Below, in pieces: positions 10,216-20,013 of a DNA stretch of 64,000 nucleotides. Every line of letters begins with the position of its first letter. The first letter of the stretch is position 1. Source of the stretch: Pseudomonas saponiphila (lineage in GTDB: Bacteria; Pseudomonadota; Gammaproteobacteria; Pseudomonadales; Pseudomonadaceae); assembly GCF_900105185.1 (NCBI RefSeq), contig NZ_FNTJ01000001.1, positions 1,127,501 to 1,191,500 of the forward strand. Reading direction: 5' to 3'. The translations under genes and the position numbers were made by a program. The notes under the pieces are model-generated. The model was not told the DNA's origin. It saw only the letters and a list, made by a program, of their open reading frames with translations, and ran no database searches.

Positions 10216-10994
10216 GTGCATTACCCAATCTGAATCTGGCGTTGATTCAGACCACCCTGGCCTGGCATGACCGCCAGGCCAACTTCGAACACTTTGAGCA
10301 GTTGCTGGAGCAGGCCCGCGGTGCTGACCTGATCATCCTGCCGGAGATGTTCACCACCGGATTTTCCATGGAGTCCGCGACCCTTGCGGAAGCGGAGAAT
10401 GGACCGACCAGCAAATGGTTGCGTATCCAGGCGAAAAAACTGGATGCGGTGATTACTGGCAGCGTGATCATCCAGGCTGCGGATGGCAGCCACCGGAATC
10501 GCTTGCTCTGGGCGCGCCCTGACGGTGAGGTCTGGCACTACGACAAGCGTCATCTCTTTCGCATGGCCGGCGAGCACAACCACTACACGCCGGGCGAGCG
10601 GCAGGTGCAGTTCGAGCTCAAGGGATGGCGTATTCGCCCATTGATCTGCTATGACCTGCGTTTCCCGGTGTGGAGCCGAGACGCACAGGACACCGATCTG
10701 CTGCTCTACACCGCCAACTGGCCGGGGGCCCGGCGCCTGCACTGGAATCGCCTGCTGCCGGCCCGGGCCATTGAAAACCTCTGCTACGTCGCGGCGGTGA
10801 ACCGGGTGGGCACTGACGGCAAAGGCTTTGTCTATACCGGGGACAGTCAGGTACTGGACTACCAGGGTGAAACCCTGCTCAGCGCCGGGGAGGCCGATGG
10901 GGTGTTCCAGGTGTGTCTGAGCGCAGGGGAGCTGGCCGCCTATCGTGCACGTTTCCCGGCGAATCTCGACGCTGATACCTTCACGTTCACCTAG
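10203..10994 (+). CDS. mtnU: Omega-amidase of the nitrilase superfamily (MtnU/YafV)
   Basis: 263-aa carbon-nitrogen hydrolase that would hydrolyse alpha-ketoglutaramate or alpha-ketosuccinamate to the dicarboxylic keto acid plus ammonia. The catalytic triad is visible as E48 (LPEMFTTGF), K115 (YDKRHLF) and C149 (ICYDLRFP). ATG 10203 lies inside the 3' end of the aminotransferase gene, with its ribosome site GGAG within that gene, so the two are co-translated. Together they form a methionine-salvage transamination pair; the precise substrate is inferred from the pairing. Confidence 0.87.
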   Translation: MRDLSALPNLNLALIQTTLAWHDRQANFEHFEQLLEQARGADLIILPEMFTTGFSMESATLAEAENGPTSKWLRIQAKKLDAVITGSVIIQAADGSHRNRLLWARPDGEVWHYDKRHLFRMAGEHNHYTPGERQVQFELKGWRIRPLICYDLRFPVWSRDAQDTDLLLYTANWPGARRLHWNRLLPARAIENLCYVAAVNRVGTDGKGFVYTGDSQVLDYQGETLLSAGEADGVFQVCLSAGELAAYRARFPANLDADTFTFT

Positions 10995-11088
10995 GATCGC
11001 TTAAGTACTGCACAATTTTTTACATATTGCGCATATCAAGCGTCAAGGATGAAGGCCGATAGCCGGAACAGTCCAGGAGGAATCAATC

Positions 11089-11490
11089 ATGACCACCATT
11101 ACCGCCAGCATCGCCAATCCTTATCCCTTGTCTGCTCCCAAAACCGCATCGGCTGAAGCTGAAGGTTCCAGCCCTTTGGCACCAGCGAAAGAAAGCCAGG
11201 ACGGCCAGGGCAAGGAGCTGCGGGTCGACGCTGGCGATGCCAACATCGATGCGGTCACGGCGGGTGGTGATCAGGTCAAGGCTCTGCAGAAACAGATCGA
11301 GCAGACCCAGAAAACCCTGACCGAACAGCAGGCACAACTGGCCAATGTGCAGAAAGGGCAGGCCAGTGACCAACAGAAAGCCCAGCAGATGATGGAAGTC
11401 CAGGCGCAGATTGCCGTGACCAATAGCACCTTGCAGGTACTGCAAGCCGCTTTGGTGCAGGCCATGTTCAGCGTTGATGTGCATGCCTGA
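11089..11490 (+). CDS. FlxA-like coiled-coil protein
   Basis: 133-aa protein with no signal peptide. Residues 1-60 are low-complexity, rich in Ala, Ser and Pro. About 60-108 are a strongly predicted coiled coil rich in Gln and Lys (KQIEQTQKTLTEQQAQLANVQKG), followed by a Gln-rich helix. This composition fits the FlxA-like family seen in Pseudomonas and enterobacteria; function is unknown. An AGGAGG site precedes ATG 11089. It is a single-gene unit, ending at the bidirectional terminator shared with leuA. Confidence 0.75.
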   Translation: MTTITASIANPYPLSAPKTASAEAEGSSPLAPAKESQDGQGKELRVDAGDANIDAVTAGGDQVKALQKQIEQTQKTLTEQQAQLANVQKGQASDQQKAQQMMEVQAQIAVTNSTLQVLQAALVQAMFSVDVHA

Positions 11491-11533
11491 GCTGACGGCA
11501 AGTCCACAGTCTCTGGCTTGTGACGCTGAAAAC

Positions 11534-11572
11534 AAAAAGGCCCCGAGGAAGTGAGCTCCTCGGGGCCTTTTT
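11534..11572. terminator. Bidirectional terminator between the FlxA-like gene and leuA
   Basis: An 11-bp perfect stem, GGCCCCGAGGA/TCCTCGGGGCC, with a 7-nt loop, is flanked by AAAAA on the left and TTTTT on the right. It therefore serves both convergent genes. Confidence 0.92.
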
Positions 11573-11584
11573 GTATTGCTGCTG

Positions 11585-13264
11585 TTAAGCCGCCTTGGCT
11601 TCCTGCTCGCTCAGGGAGCGATTCAGAGCACTGAACAGCGCCTTGAAGCTGGCCGTGGTGATGTTTTCGTCGATGCCCACACCGTGCACCGCACGCTCAC
11701 CGTTGACCCGCAGTTCGATGTAGGCCGCCGCCTTGGCATTGGTTCCCGCACCGATGGCGTGTTCGTTGTAGTCCATGATCTCCACTGGCACCGGCAAGCC
11801 GGCCACCAGCGCTTCGAGGGCGCCGTTGCCCTTGCCGCGCCAGTGCAGGTTGGTTTCGCCCTGGCCCTTGCTCGACACTTCCACTTCCACGGCGCTGTGG
11901 CCGTTCTCTTCCTGCAGGCGATGGCTGACCAGCGCGTACGGGGTGTTGGCCTGCAAGTACTCGCTGTGCAACAGCGCGTGAATCTGCTGGGCGGTCATTT
12001 CCAGGCCCAGGCGGTCGGTTTCCCGCTGGACCACCTGGCTGAATTCGATCTGCATGCGGCGCGGCAAGCTGATGCCGTATTCCTGCTCCAGCAGGTAGGC
12101 GATACCGCCCTTGCCCGACTGGCTGTTGACGCGGATGACCGCCTCGTAGCTGCGACCGATATCGGCCGGGTCAATCGGCAAGTACGGCACTTCCCACAAA
12201 GCGTCGGCTTGCTGTTGGGCGAAGCCCTTGCGAATCGCGTCCTGGTGGGAGCCGGAGAAGGCGGTGTGGACCAGGTCACCGACATAGGGGTGACGTGGGT
12301 GCACGGCAATCTGGTTGCACTCTTCCACCACTTTGCGCACGCCGTCGATATCGGAAAAGTCCAGCTCCGGGTCGACGCCCTGGGTATAGAGGTTCAAGGC
12401 CACGGTGACCAGGTCGACGTTGCCGGTCCGTTCGCCGTTGCCGAACAGGCAGCCTTCGACACGGTCGGCGCCGGCCATCAGGCCCAACTCGGTGGCGGCC
12501 ACGCCGGTACCACGGTCGTTGTGGGTGTGCAGGCTGATGAGCACACTGTCGCGACGGTTGATGTGGCGGCAGAACCACTCGATCTGGTCGGCGTAGATGT
12601 TTGGTGTCGCCACTTCAACGGTGGCCGGCAGGTTGAGGATCACCTTGTTGGTCGGGGTGGCGTTCCAGACTTCCACCACGGCGTCGCAGACTTCCTTGGC
12701 AAACTCCAGCTCGGTGGCGCTGAAAGTCTCTGGCGAGTACTCGAACTGCCACTGGGTTTCCGGCTGCTGAGCGGCGTATTTGACGAACAGCTTGGCGGCA
12801 TTGACTGCGATTTCCTTCACCCCGGCCTTGTCCTGGTTGAAGACGATGCGGCGGAACGACGGGCTGGTGGCGTTGTACAGGTGGACGATGGCTTTCTTCG
12901 CCCCACGCAAGGATTCGAAGGTACGGGCAATCAGGTCTTCACGGGCCTGGGTCAGCACCTGGATGGTGGTGTCGTCCGGGATGTGGCCGCCTTCGATCAG
13001 GGTACGCACGAAGTCGAAGTCGGTTTGCGAAGCGGCAGGGAACGAAGCCTCGATTTCCTTCACGCCCACGGCCACCAGGGTTTTCCAGAAGCGCAGCTTC
13101 TTGACCGCATCCATCGGCTCGATCAGCGACTGGTTGCCATCACGCAGGTCCGAGCTGCACCAGATCGGCGCGCGGGTGATGGTCTTCGACGGCCAGGTGC
13201 GGTCCGGCAAGTTGATGGTCGGGAACGCGCGGTATTTGGAGGATGGGTCTTTGAGCATGGTCAT
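11585..13264 (-). CDS. leuA: 2-isopropylmalate synthase (LeuA)
   Basis: Condenses acetyl-CoA with 2-oxoisovalerate, the first committed step of leucine synthesis. The 559-aa product begins [15 protein letters not shown] and shows the catalytic DLRDGNQSL motif, the [11 protein letters not shown] metal-binding histidine motif, and [17 protein letters not shown]-terminal LeuA allosteric domain (about 430-555) would bind leucine for feedback inhibition. This is the longer LeuA type (about 560 aa) typical of Pseudomonas. The second ATG at 13258 is an alternative start. A short ORF lies in its leader. Confidence 0.96.
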   Translation of the reverse strand: MTMLKDPSSKYRAFPTINLPDRTWPSKTITRAPIWCSSDLRDGNQSLIEPMDAVKKLRFWKTLVAVGVKEIEASFPAASQTDFDFVRTLIEGGHIPDDTTIQVLTQAREDLIARTFESLRGAKKAIVHLYNATSPSFRRIVFNQDKAGVKEIAVNAAKLFVKYAAQQPETQWQFEYSPETFSATELEFAKEVCDAVVEVWNATPTNKVILNLPATVEVATPNIYADQIEWFCRHINRRDSVLISLHTHNDRGTGVAATELGLMAGADRVEGCLFGNGERTGNVDLVTVALNLYTQGVDPELDFSDIDGVRKVVEECNQIAVHPRHPYVGDLVHTAFSGSHQDAIRKGFAQQQADALWEVPYLPIDPADIGRSYEAVIRVNSQSGKGGIAYLLEQEYGISLPRRMQIEFSQVVQRETDRLGLEMTAQQIHALLHSEYLQANTPYALVSHRLQEENGHSAVEVEVSSKGQGETNLHWRGKGNGALEALVAGLPVPVEIMDYNEHAIGAGTNAKAAAYIELRVNGERAVHGVGIDENITTASFKALFSALNRSLSEQEAKAA

Positions 13265-13354
13265 GGAGAAATCCTTATGGTCCGGGCCGAAAAGAGGCGG
13301 CCTGCCGGTGAGTCAAGAGTGCAGTGTTGACGCAGGGGGATGAGGCACCGCGAT

Positions 13355-13432
13355 TCAGCCTGGCAGTCGTGCGCTGACGAGGCAGAGGCTCCGGTGTTGA
13401 CGACGCTGAATGAGGGTGTGAGAGGTTTTCAT
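13355..13432 (-). CDS. Possible leuA leader peptide (25 codons)
   Basis: A 25-codon frame begins ATG (complement of 13430-13432) about 9 nt after AGGG and ends 90 bp before the leuA start. It translates MKTSHTLIQRRQHRSLCLVSARLPG, with four Leu codons (three CTC, one CTG) among 25. Leader peptides often control branched-chain biosynthesis by attenuation. However, no convincing U-tailed terminator was found between it and leuA, so the attenuation role is inference. The rest of 13265-13620 holds no other gene. Confidence 0.35.
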   Translation of the reverse strand: MKTSHTLIQRRQHRSLCLVSARLPG

Positions 13433-13620
13433 GCGCTCAACCCTAACCACTGGGATGAGAGATGGCAAGCAGTCGAAAAAAATTGAGAGGAATACTCGAA
13501 ATGGAAGCTATATCGAGATTTTATGCTGCCTATTCTTTAAAAGAATACTAAGGATTGCGCGATCATTCTGGCCTGCGCAATCCTCGTTGTGGCCAGTCTG
13601 TCGGCGGTAAAGGCTTGGAA

Positions 13621-14442
13621 TCAGGGCTGAAACGCCCCGATAAAGATTGCCGGATCGACCCGCGCATCGTTCAGGCTGACGTTCCAGTGCATATGCGGAC
13701 CCGTGGCGCGTCCGGTCGATCCGACCTTGCCCACTACTGCCCCGCGAGCCAGCGACTGGCCGACCTTCACATCGATTTTCGACATGTGGCAGAACATGCT
13801 GATAAAGCCCTGGCCGTGGTCGACGAACACCGTATTGCCGTTGAAAAAGTAGTTGCCGATCAGGATCACCTTGCCCGCCGCCGGGGTCTTGATCGGCGTG
13901 CCTGCCGGTACGGCGAAGTCCAGCCCGGCGTGAGGATTGCGCTCTTCGCCGTTGAAGAAACGCCGCACGCCGAACTTGCTCGACAGCGGTCCGTTAACCG
14001 GCTTGTCCAGCAGCAGGTTGCTCGGGGTGTTGTGGCTGAAGCTGCGGTAGGCGCGAATCTGCTCCGCCAGTTCGCCATCGATGCGTTTCAGGTCTGCGGG
14101 GTTCGGATTGACCTGACGCTGGTTCTTCAAGGTGATGTGCTGCTCGGGGTATTTCTTGCTGCCCACCAGGAAATTCAGGCTGCGGTTACCGGCGCTGATC
14201 TGCTGAGGACCGGGCTTGACCGTCAGCGGGATGCCGACGATCGCCAGCCAGTCGTTCTGCTCCTTGACCACCAGCACCGGTTTGCCCTGGTAGCTGGCCT
14301 TGGGCGCCTGGGCGGCATTACCCAGGTTGACCACCGCGACGCCACCGGGCACAGGTTTGTTCAACAGGCGGGTGATGTAGCTGTCGGCGTGAGCGTTGAA
14401 GGCCAGGCACAGCAGCAACAGGGAGCAGAGAAAACGCGGCAT
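13621..14442 (-). CDS. M23-family (LytM) peptidoglycan endopeptidase
   Basis: 273-aa exported metallopeptidase. A signal peptide (about 1-19, ending FNAHA) is followed by a beta-rich N-terminal domain and a LytM domain at about 160-270. The zinc motif HxxxD is in NPHAGLDFAVP and HxH in GPHMHWNV; upstream HMSKIDVKVGQ is the usual M23 segment. It likely cleaves peptide cross-links in the wall. It starts 3 bp after xseA ends, so it is probably co-transcribed with it. Both zinc-binding motifs are intact, so it should be active. Confidence 0.9.
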   Translation of the reverse strand: MPRFLCSLLLLCLAFNAHADSYITRLLNKPVPGGVAVVNLGNAAQAPKASYQGKPVLVVKEQNDWLAIVGIPLTVKPGPQQISAGNRSLNFLVGSKKYPEQHITLKNQRQVNPNPADLKRIDGELAEQIRAYRSFSHNTPSNLLLDKPVNGPLSSKFGVRRFFNGEERNPHAGLDFAVPAGTPIKTPAAGKVILIGNYFFNGNTVFVDHGQGFISMFCHMSKIDVKVGQSLARGAVVGKVGSTGRATGPHMHWNVSLNDARVDPAIFIGAFQP

Positions 14443-14445
14443 GGA

Positions 14446-15825
14446 TCAATCCAGTAGAGAAAGGGTGACAGGCGTCAGGTGGTTGTCTTCGACCCGCACT
14501 TGCAACTCGCCTTCGCCCAGGCGGGCGGTGAGGCGCTGGCCATTGCGGGTCTGGGCGGCATTGCGAATGGCCTGGCCACGATCGTCCAGCAGGATGCTGT
14601 AGCCGCGGCCCAGGGTGGCCAGGGGGCTGACCACATGCAGGGTCTGCATCTGGCTGTGCAATTGCAGGCGGCGAGCCTTGAGGCCCTCGCGCATGGCGCG
14701 GGGCAGCCGTGTGGCCAGGCTGTCCAGACGCTGGCGCAGCAGCGCCAATTGTCGACCTGGGTGCTGGGCACCGAGACGGGTTTCCAGGCGGATCAAGCGT
14801 TCGCGACGGGTGTTGAGGCTGCGTTCGAAGGCCCGGCGCAGGCGCATGTCCAGATCATCCAGGCGTTGTGCTTGCTGGCGCAGGCGTTCGCCGGGATGGC
14901 GCAGACGCCTGGCCAGGCCATCCAGGCGCAAGCGGTCGCGCATCAGGCGGTCGCGCATGCGCATCACCAGGCGCCGCTGCAGGCTCTCGACCCGGCGTTG
15001 CAGGTCGCTGGAGTCCGGGGCCAGCAATTCGGCGGCTGCGGAAGGCGTTGGCGCGCGGACATCGGCCACGAAATCACTGATGGAGACGTCGGTTTCATGG
15101 CCGACGGCGCTGACGATCGGCGTTACGCAGGCATCCACTGCCCGGGCCACGGCTTCTTCGTTGAAGCACCAGAGGTCTTCCAGCGAGCCGCCACCACGGG
15201 CCAGGATCAGCGCGTCGAAGCCCCGGGCATCGGCCAGTTGCAGGGCGCGGACGATTTGCGCCGTGGCTTCGCGGCCCTGCACGGCCGTGGGGATCAGCGT
15301 CAGTACAACCTGCGGTGCCCGGCGGCGGAACACGCTGATGATGTCGCGAATCACCGCGCCGGTAGGCGAGCTGATGATGCCGATGCGTTGCGGATGAGCT
15401 GGCAGCGGCACCTTGCGTTCGGCGCTGAACAGGCCTTCGGCGCTGAGCTTTTCCTTGAGTGCATCGAAGGCCAGGCGCAGGGCGCCGTCACCGGCTGGCT
15501 CCACGGTGTCGAGGATCAGCTGATAGTCGCCGCGCCCTTCGAACAGCGAAACCTTGCCCCGGACCTTGACCGCCAGGCCGTCCTTCAGCGCCTGGCGGAC
15601 CCGCGCGGCATTCTGCCGGAACAGCGCGCAACGCACCTGGGCGCCGCTGTCCTTGAGGGTGAAGTAGACATGGCCGGAAGCCGGGCGAGCGAGGTTGGAG
15701 ATCTCGCCTTCGACCCAGATGTTGCTGAACACGTCTTCGAGCAGCACCCGGGCGCGGCCGTTGAGCTGGGTGACAGTGAGGACCTCGCGGTCCAGGCCGA
15801 GTCGTGCAAAGGGATCTTTAATCAT
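14446..15825 (-). CDS. xseA: Exodeoxyribonuclease VII large subunit
   Basis: 459-aa large subunit of exonuclease VII, which degrades single-stranded DNA together with XseB. The N-terminal OB fold includes VLLEDVFSNIWVEGEISNL and the conserved GHVYFTLKD; the core contains RIGIISSPTGAVIRD, ARGGGSLEDLWCFNEE and SAVGHETDVSISDFVAD. The C-terminal 180 residues form the Arg/Leu-rich coiled coil that binds XseB. The start overlaps the stop of the LysR gene by 4 nt (ATGA). xseB is not in the window. Confidence 0.96.
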   Translation of the reverse strand: MIKDPFARLGLDREVLTVTQLNGRARVLLEDVFSNIWVEGEISNLARPASGHVYFTLKDSGAQVRCALFRQNAARVRQALKDGLAVKVRGKVSLFEGRGDYQLILDTVEPAGDGALRLAFDALKEKLSAEGLFSAERKVPLPAHPQRIGIISSPTGAVIRDIISVFRRRAPQVVLTLIPTAVQGREATAQIVRALQLADARGFDALILARGGGSLEDLWCFNEEAVARAVDACVTPIVSAVGHETDVSISDFVADVRAPTPSAAAELLAPDSSDLQRRVESLQRRLVMRMRDRLMRDRLRLDGLARRLRHPGERLRQQAQRLDDLDMRLRRAFERSLNTRRERLIRLETRLGAQHPGRQLALLRQRLDSLATRLPRAMREGLKARRLQLHSQMQTLHVVSPLATLGRGYSILLDDRGQAIRNAAQTRNGQRLTARLGEGELQVRVEDNHLTPVTLSLLD

Positions 15826-16769
15826 GGGGCGCAGTTTAAGGGGCTGTCAGTCCATGGAACAACGCAATTCGATTGCCAATGATTGCGCAGTTGTTCGACA
15901 AACTGTGCCACCAGCGGCGTAGGGTCTTGCCGATAGGCGAGGGCGACGCAGCTCTGGCAATCGCTATCGGCCAGAGGCAGGAAACGCACACTGGACGGGG
16001 CGATGTCCTGCATCGATTCGGGCAGCAGGGCAACGCCGAAACCGGCCTGGATCAACTGCAACTGGGTGGTCTTGCGTGACATCACCCGCGCAGCCTTGGG
16101 AAAGAAGCCCTGGCGCATGCACAGCTCGGCCGACAGATAGCTCAAGCCCCCACGCTGGGGATGGGGGATGGAGATAAAGGCTTCATCGCGCAGTTGCGCC
16201 AGCGCCACCCCCTGGGCCGGTGGATCAACGGCCAGGGGATGCTGCGGCGGCACGGCCAGCAGCAGGGGTTCACTGAACAAGGGCACGATTTGCACTCCCT
16301 CTCGTTGGCGCAGCACCGGCAGGCGTAGCAGGCCGGCATCCAGGCGGCCTTCGGCGAGTTCTTGCAACTGCGCCTCGGATGACAGCTTGACGATGTCCAT
16401 CGAAGCTCCGGGGCACGCTTGCAGATACTGGCTGATACCCCGCAGCAGGCGACCGCTCATGGGCACGGTGCTTGAATGACTGAGGCGCAGCGTACCCAGT
16501 TGCCCCTGGCCGACTTGGCTGGCCAGTTCCGCGGCCTTGTGCAGTTCGCTCAGCAAGTTGCGGGCCTTGGGCAAGAAGGCTTCACCAGCGGCGGTCAGCC
16601 GAGGCTGGCGGGCGGTACGTTGGAACAGTGGGGTTTGCAGCTGGCCTTCCAGTTCCTTGATCTGTCGGCTGAGGGCTGACTGGGCAACGAATAGGCGTTC
16701 TGCTGCAGCGCTGAAGCTACCGCTCTCGGCGATTTCCACGAAGTAGCGCAGTTGACGGGTTGAAATCAC
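15822..16769 (-). CDS. LysR-family transcriptional regulator
   Basis: 315-aa regulator. The N-terminal winged helix-turn-helix (ISTRQLRYFVEIAESGSFSAAAERLFVAQSALSRQIKELE) is followed by a LysR substrate-binding domain (about 90-300). The frame is open further upstream, but GTG 16769 is chosen because AAAAAGG lies about 8 nt before it and the LysR N-terminus begins there. It is divergent from the TSUP permease with about 100 bp between, so it probably regulates that gene. Its stop overlaps the xseA start, an unusual link between a regulator and a nuclease. Confidence 0.9.
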   Translation of the reverse strand: MISTRQLRYFVEIAESGSFSAAAERLFVAQSALSRQIKELEGQLQTPLFQRTARQPRLTAAGEAFLPKARNLLSELHKAAELASQVGQGQLGTLRLSHSSTVPMSGRLLRGISQYLQACPGASMDIVKLSSEAQLQELAEGRLDAGLLRLPVLRQREGVQIVPLFSEPLLLAVPPQHPLAVDPPAQGVALAQLRDEAFISIPHPQRGGLSYLSAELCMRQGFFPKAARVMSRKTTQLQLIQAGFGVALLPESMQDIAPSSVRFLPLADSDCQSCVALAYRQDPTPLVAQFVEQLRNHWQSNCVVPWTDSPLNCAP

Positions 16770-16871
16770 AAGGCATGCCTTTTTGCGATGGGTTGAAGGC
16801 CTTGACGATATTAGTCGCAAGGCTCGCCGCTGGCTAAAGTCTTTGCTGATCTAGTTGGGGAAGTCGCAGTG

Positions 16872-17642
16872 ATGAGCGTGATCATCGAGGGGTTGAATCA
16901 GTGGTCGTTTGGCCCGGGTGCCTGGTTGGCGGTCGGCCTGGGCATCGCGCTGGCGTACATCGTGTTTGGCATTGCCGGTTTCGGCACGGCGCTGGTGGCG
17001 GGACCGGTGCTGATCCTGTTCATGCCGTTGTCGAAGATTGTGCCGCTGTTGGTGCTGCTCGATTTTGTCGCGGCTTTCGGCAACCTGTTGCCGTCGCGAA
17101 AGGACGTGGCCAGGCCGGAGCTGTTGCGCCTGCTGCCCTGCATGGCGTTGGGCTGCACCTTGGGGGTGATTTTCCTGCTCAACCTCAAGTCCGATCTGCT
17201 GCTTCTATTAATGGGGCTGTTTATCAGTGCCTACGCCATATACAGCTTGTGGGTGAAGGTGCGTCCGACTCAACTGGCGGCCGGCTGGGCAGTGCCGATG
17301 GGAGTCGTGGGGGGAATGTTTGGCGCATTGTTCGGGAGTGGCGGCTTTCTATACGCCATTTACCTGAACAGCCGTTTGCCCAAGGACCCGGCACGGGCTA
17401 CCCAGAGTGCCTTGATCAGTTGCAGCACCGTGGTGCGTCTGAGCCTGTTCGCCCTGGCCGGGGTGTATGCCGAGTTGCCGCTGCTGCTGTTGGCTGGGTG
17501 TTTGTTGCCGTCGATGGCGTTGGGCTTGTGGGTGGGCCGGCGCTTGACCATGAGGTTGTCTCGGGAGGCTTTTGTACGCCTGGTGACCTGGCTGGTGCTG
17601 GCCAGTGGCGTGGCCTTGATCGGGCGCTACCTGAGTACTTGA
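16872..17642 (+). CDS. TSUP (TauE/SafE) family permease
   Basis: 256-aa inner-membrane protein with about eight hydrophobic segments. It shows the family's two glycine-rich repeats, IAGFGTALVAGPVLI near residue 35 and GVVGGMFGALFGSGGFLYAIYL near residue 140. TSUP proteins move sulfite, sulfoacetate, taurine-related compounds or other anions; the substrate here cannot be told. A GTG at 16869 directly precedes ATG 16872 and either could be used; GGGGA lies 7-10 nt upstream. The divergent LysR gene is the likely regulator. Confidence 0.85.
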   Translation: MSVIIEGLNQWSFGPGAWLAVGLGIALAYIVFGIAGFGTALVAGPVLILFMPLSKIVPLLVLLDFVAAFGNLLPSRKDVARPELLRLLPCMALGCTLGVIFLLNLKSDLLLLLMGLFISAYAIYSLWVKVRPTQLAAGWAVPMGVVGGMFGALFGSGGFLYAIYLNSRLPKDPARATQSALISCSTVVRLSLFALAGVYAELPLLLLAGCLLPSMALGLWVGRRLTMRLSREAFVRLVTWLVLASGVALIGRYLST

Positions 17643-17683
17643 CCTGCGGGGTTCAGGGATTAAGCTGCGGGCCTGCATATTCA

Positions 17684-17737
17684 TTCGCCGGCAAGCCGGC
17701 TCCTACAATTGACGGTAGGAGCCGGCTTGCCGGCGAA
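17684..17737. repeat. REPIN: inverted pair of REP elements
   Basis: Two perfect 23-bp arms (17684-17706 and 17715-17737, core GCCGGCAAGCCGGC) face each other across an 8-bp spacer. This is the classic Pseudomonas REP doublet that folds into a long hairpin. It sits between the TSUP gene and the zinc-ribbon-like gene. Confidence 0.92.
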
Positions 17738-17774
17738 CGCGTTCGTACTGTCCCAGCACGTTTCAGGCTTATCC

Positions 17775-18323
17775 ATGAACTCGCAAAGCATCCTCGTCCC
17801 GAAAATTTCCACCCTGCCGGTGCACGAGCCCCGGGCCCGGGCCATCGTGCGCTGGCTGGTGCGCAAGAACATTGTCGAGGAAACCCTGAGCACTTGCGGG
17901 CGCACCGGCAACCGCATGGGCCATGCGATTGCGCCGGGGGCACGGGAGGTGGTGCTGCGTCCGGAGGCGCTGCCTTTTGGCGAGCCGATCAACGGCCTGG
18001 AGATCATTACCAAGCGCTGCATCTATACCCCGGCCAAGGGCTTTCTAGAAGAAGCAGGCTGCGCCGAATGCCGACAGGAAATCGGTGAAGCGCTGTTCGA
18101 AAGCCTGGAAGAGTGGATGCCCGGTCGTACCGATAACTTCATTTGCCCTGAATGCGGTCATGAAGATGACATCAACGGTTTCCTGTTCCTTCAGGAGTGT
18201 GGTTTTTCCAACTTGGGTTTTATCTTCAATAACTGGGCCGAGGCGGGGTTCAAACAGAGTTTTATCGACGAGTTCGCCGACTGGCTGGATCAGCCGGTGA
18301 GTTGGGTGAAGGTCGAGTTGTAG
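17775..18323 (+). CDS. Uncharacterised zinc-ribbon-like protein
   Basis: 182-aa soluble protein beginning MNSQSILVPKIS. Two CxxC pairs, CAEC (around residue 98) and CPEC (around residue 127), are spaced like a treble-clef or zinc-ribbon site, and the C-terminal half is rich in Phe and acidic residues (GFKQSFIDEFADWLDQP). Homologues in Pseudomonas are often annotated 'sugar ABC transporter ATPase', but there is no Walker A or ABC signature here, so that name is unsupported. ATG 17775 avoids the REPIN sequence upstream. Function unknown. Confidence 0.75.
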   Translation: MNSQSILVPKISTLPVHEPRARAIVRWLVRKNIVEETLSTCGRTGNRMGHAIAPGAREVVLRPEALPFGEPINGLEIITKRCIYTPAKGFLEEAGCAECRQEIGEALFESLEEWMPGRTDNFICPECGHEDDINGFLFLQECGFSNLGFIFNNWAEAGFKQSFIDEFADWLDQPVSWVKVEL

Positions 18324-18374
18324 GGGCAGGATGTCCCCATCTATCACTCCGGCGATATTAGCCAGAGTTTTACA

Positions 18375-19909
<1,535 letters not shown>

Positions 19910-19960
19910 TAGTGATCGCCTCCAGGTCCAGGCCTGGGGGCGATTGACGAATTTAGTAAC

Positions 19961-19983
19961 CGGGGCTGTGTTTTTCAGCCCCG
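19961..19983. other. Hairpin in the guaB-guaA intergenic region
   Basis: Stem CGGGGCTG/CAGCCCCG with a 7-nt T-rich loop, 30 bp before guaA. No T-run follows, so it is not an obvious terminator; it could stabilise the 3' end of guaB mRNA or tune guaA. A second GC hairpin, CCAGG...CCTGG, is just upstream at about 19918-19943. Confidence 0.5.
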
Positions 19984-20013
19984 TGTCGTTTCTGAAATTA
20001 GACGAGACTGACC

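Noticed and set aside
11576..13330. 584-codon open frame on the + strand opposite leuA
   Set aside because: Antisense to leuA, whose motifs are complete; the frame's translation has no family pattern.
13555..14457. 300-codon open frame on the + strand opposite the M23 gene
   Set aside because: The - strand frame has complete HxxxD and HxH zinc motifs and a signal peptide, so this frame is a shadow.
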